From Verrucomicrobiota bacterium (lineage in GTDB: Bacteria > Verrucomicrobiota > Verrucomicrobiia > Limisphaerales > UBA1096), in NCBI GenBank assembly GCA_030747575.1, contig JASLKI010000289.1, positions 1 to 9,295 on the forward strand: a stretch of DNA of 9,295 nt, given 5' to 3'. The position numbers and the translations under genes were made by a program. This document shows positions 6,185 to 9,295 of this stretch, in pieces (the stretch's first letter is position 1; every line of letters starts with the position of its first letter). Under the pieces are notes generated by a model. It had not been told where the DNA came from. It worked only from the letters and a program-made list of their open reading frames with translations, and made no database searches.

Positions 6185-7228
6185 ATGCGCTTGATTGCTG
6201 TTTGCCAATTGTTACTTTTTCGCAGCCGCGTGCAGGGCCGATCTGCAGCGACAACCGAAACCCTGACCGCACCGAAACCTGACTTGAAAATATTTGCCGG
6301 CAGTTCTAACTTAACGCTTGCTGATGCCATCTGCAACAACATTGGCATCGACCCGGGAAAACTCACCATCACCGCCTTCCCCGACGGCGAGACTTTCGCC
6401 AAGATCGAGGAGAACGTCCGCGGTGAGGATGTGTACGTCGTCCAGTCGACCTGCCCGCCGACAAACCATCACTTGATGGAATTGTTCATCATAATGGACG
6501 CGCTCAAGCGTGCCAGCGCCGACCGCATCACGGCGGTACTGCCGTATTACGGCTATGCCCGGCAGGATCGGAAGGATCAGCCGCGAGTGCCGATCACGGC
6601 CAAGCTCGTGGCCAATCTGCTGGTGGCCGCTGGGGCCAACCGAATTTTAACGATGGATCTGCACGCACAGCAAATTCAGGGGTTTTTCGACATTCCGGTG
6701 GATCATTTGTACGCCTCACCGGTGATATTCGCCTATCTCAAATACACCAAACGGGACAATCAAGTTGTTGTCAGTCCGGATGTTGGTGGCCTGAAAATGG
6801 CTCACGCCTATTCGGAAATGCTCGGAGCCGATTTAGCGATCGTCGCCAAACGCCGCACGAGCGCCACCGATACAGAGTCCGTGGGCATAATTGGCGAAAT
6901 TGAGGGTAAAAATGCGCTTTTGGTTGATGATCTCACCGAAACCGCCGGTACGCTAGTCAACGCTGCGGCCATTCTCAAGGAACGCGGAGCGCTGAGCGTC
7001 CGAGCCTGTGTATCCCACACAATTCTCAATGATTTGGGTATTGACCGCCTGAAAAACTCTTGTATTGACGAATTGATAACGACTGATACAGTCCCCCGCC
7101 CCGAAATCGAGGGGTTGAATATTAACACCCTCTCTGTTGCGGGATTGCTGGGAGAAGCCATCCAGCGAATCCACAACAATTCCTCGGTGAACTCGCTGTT
7201 CCGATTTAAGGGAGCGCGCACCACCTGA
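6185..7228 (+). CDS. prs: Ribose-phosphate pyrophosphokinase (PRPP synthetase)
   Basis: Makes PRPP from ribose 5-phosphate and ATP for purine, pyrimidine, His, Trp and NAD synthesis. Conserved segments are KIFAGSSNLTLADAIC, the ATP-loop YGYARQDRKDQPRVPITAKL, DLHAQQIQGFFDIPVDHLYA, VVSPDVGGLKMAHAYSEML, AIVAKRR and the PRPP loop VDDLTETAGT. In the last, Glu stands where Asp is common (DDxxDTAGT). From ATG 6185 the protein has 347 residues, with about 33 unmatched N-terminal ones. The family length (about 315) would fit TTG 6284, giving 314 residues, and GTG 6230 is also possible. No candidate has a clear Shine-Dalgarno, so the start is unresolved. prs-rplY-pth is a common gene order. Confidence 0.95.
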   Translation: MRLIAVCQLLLFRSRVQGRSAATTETLTAPKPDLKIFAGSSNLTLADAICNNIGIDPGKLTITAFPDGETFAKIEENVRGEDVYVVQSTCPPTNHHLMELFIIMDALKRASADRITAVLPYYGYARQDRKDQPRVPITAKLVANLLVAAGANRILTMDLHAQQIQGFFDIPVDHLYASPVIFAYLKYTKRDNQVVVSPDVGGLKMAHAYSEMLGADLAIVAKRRTSATDTESVGIIGEIEGKNALLVDDLTETAGTLVNAAAILKERGALSVRACVSHTILNDLGIDRLKNSCIDELITTDTVPRPEIEGLNINTLSVAGLLGEAIQRIHNNSSVNSLFRFKGARTT

Positions 7229-7258
7229 GCACCCTCGGGGAGCAAGTTATTTAATAAA

Positions 7259-7945
7259 ATGAAAGTAATCTCATTGGCGGCCAATCCGCGTGTGTTGACC
7301 AAGACCATTGCCAGCAAAAAACTCCGCAACGCCGGCTCTTTGCCCGGTGTCGTCTATGGCAATGGCGAACCGGAAACCGTCGAACTCGAAGCCAAGCAGT
7401 TTGAAAAGGCCGTAAAGTCCACCGTGGCCAAGAATTTCCTGGTGGAACTAGATATCAAAGGCAAAAAGAGCATGGCCCTGGTTCAGGAAACGCAAAAAAA
7501 CCCCCTGACAAACCACTTCATTCACGTCGATTTCAAGCGCTTGACCAAGGACAGTGTCGTCACTGCCGAAGTCCCGCTGCAGCCTATCGGAACAGCTGCA
7601 GGCGTGCAATTGGGAGGCGTCTTGCAGACGCCGATGCACACGATCACGCTTAAGGGCAAACCGGCTGACATCCCGGAATGTATCGAGCCTGACATCAGCC
7701 ATCTGGAGGTTGGCCAATCAATCCTCTTGGAGGAACTTGTTTTACCCAAGGGCATCGTCGCCATCGGCCAGGCGAAGGCTCAGGCGTTCGCAGTGACCAC
7801 CTCACGCATGATGGCCAAGGCCGAGGAAGAAGATGCAGCAGCAGCAGCAGCAGCAGCCGATGGCGAAGTTGAAGGCGAAGCCGCTACGAAAGAGGGTGCC
7901 AAGGAAGCTGATGCCGCTGCTGGCGAAAAAAAGAAGGAAGATTGA
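7259..7945 (+). CDS. rplY: 50S ribosomal protein L25, general stress protein Ctc type
   Basis: A 228-residue 5S rRNA-binding protein of the long TL5/CTC class rather than the short E. coli L25. The N-terminal L25 domain (about 1-95) includes KKLRNAGSLPGVVYG, VAKNFLVELDI and a LTNHFIHVDFKRL segment; the C-terminal beta domain (about 96-185) includes VPLQPIGTAAGVQLGGVLQ and DISHLEVGQSILLEEL. It ends in an acidic Ala/Glu/Lys-rich tail (about 186-228) containing eight consecutive alanines encoded by (GCA)7 plus GCC, and closing in KKKED. A GGGGAG element lies 16 bp before ATG 7259, farther than usual. It lies between prs and pth, a standard arrangement. Confidence 0.96.
   Translation: MKVISLAANPRVLTKTIASKKLRNAGSLPGVVYGNGEPETVELEAKQFEKAVKSTVAKNFLVELDIKGKKSMALVQETQKNPLTNHFIHVDFKRLTKDSVVTAEVPLQPIGTAAGVQLGGVLQTPMHTITLKGKPADIPECIEPDISHLEVGQSILLEELVLPKGIVAIGQAKAQAFAVTTSRMMAKAEEEDAAAAAAAADGEVEGEAATKEGAKEADAAAGEKKKED
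7835..7855 (+). repeat. (GCA)7 trinucleotide repeat inside rplY
   Basis: Seven perfect tandem GCA units encode Ala in the acidic tail of L25; a GCC follows to make eight alanines. The repeat is in frame, so gain or loss of a unit would change only tail length. Confidence 0.95.
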
Positions 7946-7954
7946 AAATTTCAA

Positions 7955-7993
7955 ACGACGATCCGCCCAACGGGCTGAGGCGTCGTGTTCTTT
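7955..7993 (+). terminator. Terminator-like hairpin between rplY and pth
   Basis: ACGACG (7955-7960) pairs with CGTCGT (7981-7986), enclosing an inner GCCC/GGGC stem with an AAC loop, and is followed by GTTCTTT. The inner and outer stems are separated by imperfect pairs. It fits a Rho-independent terminator after rplY or an attenuator limiting pth-rpsF expression. The T tract is short, so partial read-through is likely. Confidence 0.55.
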
Positions 7994-8007
7994 GAGAAGG
8001 CCCACGC

Positions 8008-8652
8008 ATGGAAGAGACATTCCTGATCGTGGGCTTGGGCAATCCCGGAAAGGATTACGCCGCCACCCGGCATAATGTCGGGTTCATGGTGATTAACCGC
8101 TTGGCCAAGCGCTTGGGTGTAGAGTGGGAAGCGAGCAAAAAGTTCACCGCACGCTTGGCCAGGGGCATGCAGGACGGCAACACCGTCTTTTTAAGCAAGC
8201 CACAGGGCTACATGAACTTGAGCGGTCAATCCGTGGCACCCTTGGCCCAGTACTACCAGATTCCCAACCGGCGGGTCATGGTGGTACTCGATGATCTCGA
8301 CCTGCCCCTCGGGGCCGTCCGCATGCGGACAGGCGGAGGAACAGGCGGCCATCGGGGCTTGGACTCCATACAGGGATTGCTCGGAAAAGACGATTTTCCT
8401 CGGCTGCGGCTGGGGATTGGCCGGCCGGAACCGAACCGGGATGTATCCGGCTTCGTGCTCGGCAAATTCGCCGACTCGGAGACTGGGCTGCTGGAAAAAG
8501 TACTGAAAACCGCGGCAGACCAGCTTGCCTGCTGGGTGCTGCAAGGCATCGGCCAGGCAATGAACGAATACAACGGGGACTACGCCCCAACAGAAAAAAA
8601 GACAGATGACGAAATACGAAGGGACGATCATCCTGAAGGAAACAGGACGTGA
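8008..8652 (+). CDS. pth: Peptidyl-tRNA hydrolase
   Basis: Releases tRNA from peptidyl-tRNAs that drop off ribosomes. ATG 8008 has GAGAAGG 8 bases upstream. The 214-residue product shows VGLGNPGKDYAATRHNVGF with Asn12 and the catalytic His22, KPQGYMNLSG with Asn70, LDDLDLP with Asp95, GGTGGHRGLDSI (110-121), LRLGIGRP and VSGFVLGKF. At the position of E. coli Asn114 it has Arg116, a variant I recall from other bacterial lineages. The conserved domain ends near MNEYNGDYAP; about 20 more polar residues follow and overlap rpsF by 47 bp, making it longer than the common 185-195. Confidence 0.97.
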   Translation: MEETFLIVGLGNPGKDYAATRHNVGFMVINRLAKRLGVEWEASKKFTARLARGMQDGNTVFLSKPQGYMNLSGQSVAPLAQYYQIPNRRVMVVLDDLDLPLGAVRMRTGGGTGGHRGLDSIQGLLGKDDFPRLRLGIGRPEPNRDVSGFVLGKFADSETGLLEKVLKTAADQLACWVLQGIGQAMNEYNGDYAPTEKKTDDEIRRDDHPEGNRT

Positions 8653-8893
8653 AAGCACCGTCGAGGAACTGCAAAACCTCATCTCGGCCGAGATAGACAC
8701 GGCCGGCGGAAAAACCGGCGAGTTCAACGCAGTCGGCCAGAAGGATTTTGCCCGGGTGGCCAACCGCAAGAGCCCGGACGGCTTCTACCTCGAGGTCACG
8801 TTTGAGGGCGAGCCCGCCGCGACCAACGACCTGAAAAAGCGCCTGCTCAAAATCAAGGATGTCTTTCGCGTTTTCATCACGTGCCCAGGCTAA
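8606..8893 (+). CDS. rpsF: 30S ribosomal protein S6 (bS6)
   Basis: A 95-residue small-subunit protein that pairs with S18 on the platform. MTKYEGTIIL at the start is the typical bS6 beginning (MxxYE), followed by VEELQNLISAEIDTAGGK, FYLEVTFEGEPAATNDLKKR and VFRVFITCPG. This fixes the start at ATG 8606, inside the 3' end of pth, so the 47-bp overlap is real and suggests coupled translation. The upstream purine run (AGAAAAAAAGACAG) may serve as a weak ribosome-binding site. ssb follows, as in the conserved rpsF-ssb-rpsR cluster. Confidence 0.96.
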   Translation: MTKYEGTIILKETGRESTVEELQNLISAEIDTAGGKTGEFNAVGQKDFARVANRKSPDGFYLEVTFEGEPAATNDLKKRLLKIKDVFRVFITCPG

Positions 8894-8901
8894 AGCGGAT
8901 A

Positions 8902-8929
8902 TTGACCCCCACCCCTATTGCGCTAGACT
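8902..8929 (+). promoter_or_regulatory. Candidate sigma70-type promoter for ssb
   Basis: TTGACC (8902-8907) and TAGACT (8924-8929) are separated by 16 bases, matching TTGACA at five and TATAAT at four positions. Transcription would begin about 7 bases past the -10 element, at or beside the A of the ssb ATG (8936). Confidence 0.45.
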
Positions 8930-8935
8930 CAAGCC

Positions 8936-9295
8936 ATGGCAAGCTTTAACAAAGTAATCTTGATGGGCAACCTGACCCGTGATCCCGAGTTGAGTTACAC
9001 CTCCACCGGCCTCGCTATCGCAGGTTTCGGCATTGCAACGAATCGGCGCTGGAGAGATCAGGACGGGAACCAAAAAGAGGAGGTCGCCTACATCGATATT
9101 ACAGCTTTCGGCAAAAAAGCGGAGGCGATCGGGCAATATTTCCAGAAGGGAAAAGGAATTCACATCGAAGGCAGATTGAAGTTTCACCAATGGGACGACA
9201 AAAACACCGGTCAAAAGCGTAACAAATTAGATGTCGTTCTGGATAGTTTCGAATTCGTTGGTGGCCAAGGAGACGGCGGCTCCCCTGCTCCTCAG
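8936..9295 (+). CDS. ssb: Single-stranded DNA-binding protein (partial, 3' end off window)
   Basis: An open frame from ATG 8936 runs 120 codons to the right edge with no stop. It has the SSB OB-fold: MASFNKVILMGNLTRDPEL, GLAIAGFGIATNRRW, VAYIDITAFGKKAEAIGQY, GKGIHIEGRLKFHQW and a LDVVLDSFEFVGG end of the fold (about residue 110). A Gly/Pro-rich linker (GDGGSPAPQ) then begins. The acidic C-terminal tip that recruits partners lies outside. It binds ssDNA as a tetramer in replication and repair. It follows rpsF by 42 bp and has its own promoter-like sequence, but no Shine-Dalgarno is visible. Confidence 0.96.
   Translation, partial: MASFNKVILMGNLTRDPELSYTSTGLAIAGFGIATNRRWRDQDGNQKEEVAYIDITAFGKKAEAIGQYFQKGKGIHIEGRLKFHQWDDKNTGQKRNKLDVVLDSFEFVGGQGDGGSPAPQ

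Larger units (their letters stand above)
281..8160. repeat. Dispersed palindromic word family, CTTGGCCAAG (core TTGGCCAA)
   Basis: TTGGCCAA occurs exactly at 879, 1003, 1498, 5049, 5274, 5316, 7710 and 8101 (starts); five of these are the 10-bp palindrome CTTGGCCAAG (878, 5048, 5273, 5315, 8100). GCTTGGCC occurs on the plus strand at 281, 877, 1001, 1650, 5047, 5272, 8099 and 8153, and as GGCCAAGC at 903, 1148, 6134, 6598 and 8103. The copy at 8098-8111 is a perfect 14-bp palindrome. Copies lie in two reading frames (LAK and xGQ) and between genes (5048, 6134). Confidence 0.7.

Overview
The window looks like chromosomal DNA from a member of the Verrucomicrobiota (PVC superphylum). The reasons are a partial GreA-type protein with the long N-terminal extension known from this superphylum, a secreted DUF1080 (3-keto-disaccharide hydrolase family) protein of the kind abundant in Verrucomicrobia and Planctomycetes, and a CTC-type L25 with an acidic Ala/Glu tail. 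The assignment rests on recalled family features, not on a search. DNA is moderately GC-rich.

Layout. (1) 1-521, minus strand: the 5' part of a GreA/GreB-related gene, running off the left edge, divergent from rsmB (567-1862, plus). (2) 1906-2625, plus: a broken higB-higA toxin-antitoxin pair with frameshifts and an in-frame stop, the only clearly degraded DNA here. (3) 2641-4281, minus: a secreted DUF1080 protein followed 3 bp later by a thioredoxin-like [2Fe-2S] ferredoxin. (4) 4428-6128, plus: rpmI, rplT, pheS, with a hairpin-containing leader before rpmI and a terminator-like hairpin before pheS. infC is not upstream and pheT is not downstream. (5) 6185-9295, plus: prs, rplY, pth, rpsF and the start of ssb, with a hairpin between rplY and pth, a 47-bp pth/rpsF overlap and a promoter-like sequence placed so that ssb mRNA could be leaderless.

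Most genes serve translation: rRNA methylation (RsmB), ribosomal proteins L35, L20, L25 and S6, phenylalanyl-tRNA synthetase alpha and peptidyl-tRNA hydrolase. PRPP synthesis, transcript rescue and single-strand DNA binding are added.

I do not see a new defence or mobile system. The two strongest unusual signals are the decayed higBA locus and a dispersed palindromic word, CTTGGCCAAG (core TTGGCCAA, 8 exact copies; GCTTGGCC 13 times over both strands). The word lies in two reading frames and between genes, so codon choice alone does not explain it; it resembles a HIP1-like iterated palindrome. I see no tRNA, rRNA, CRISPR or insertion sequence.
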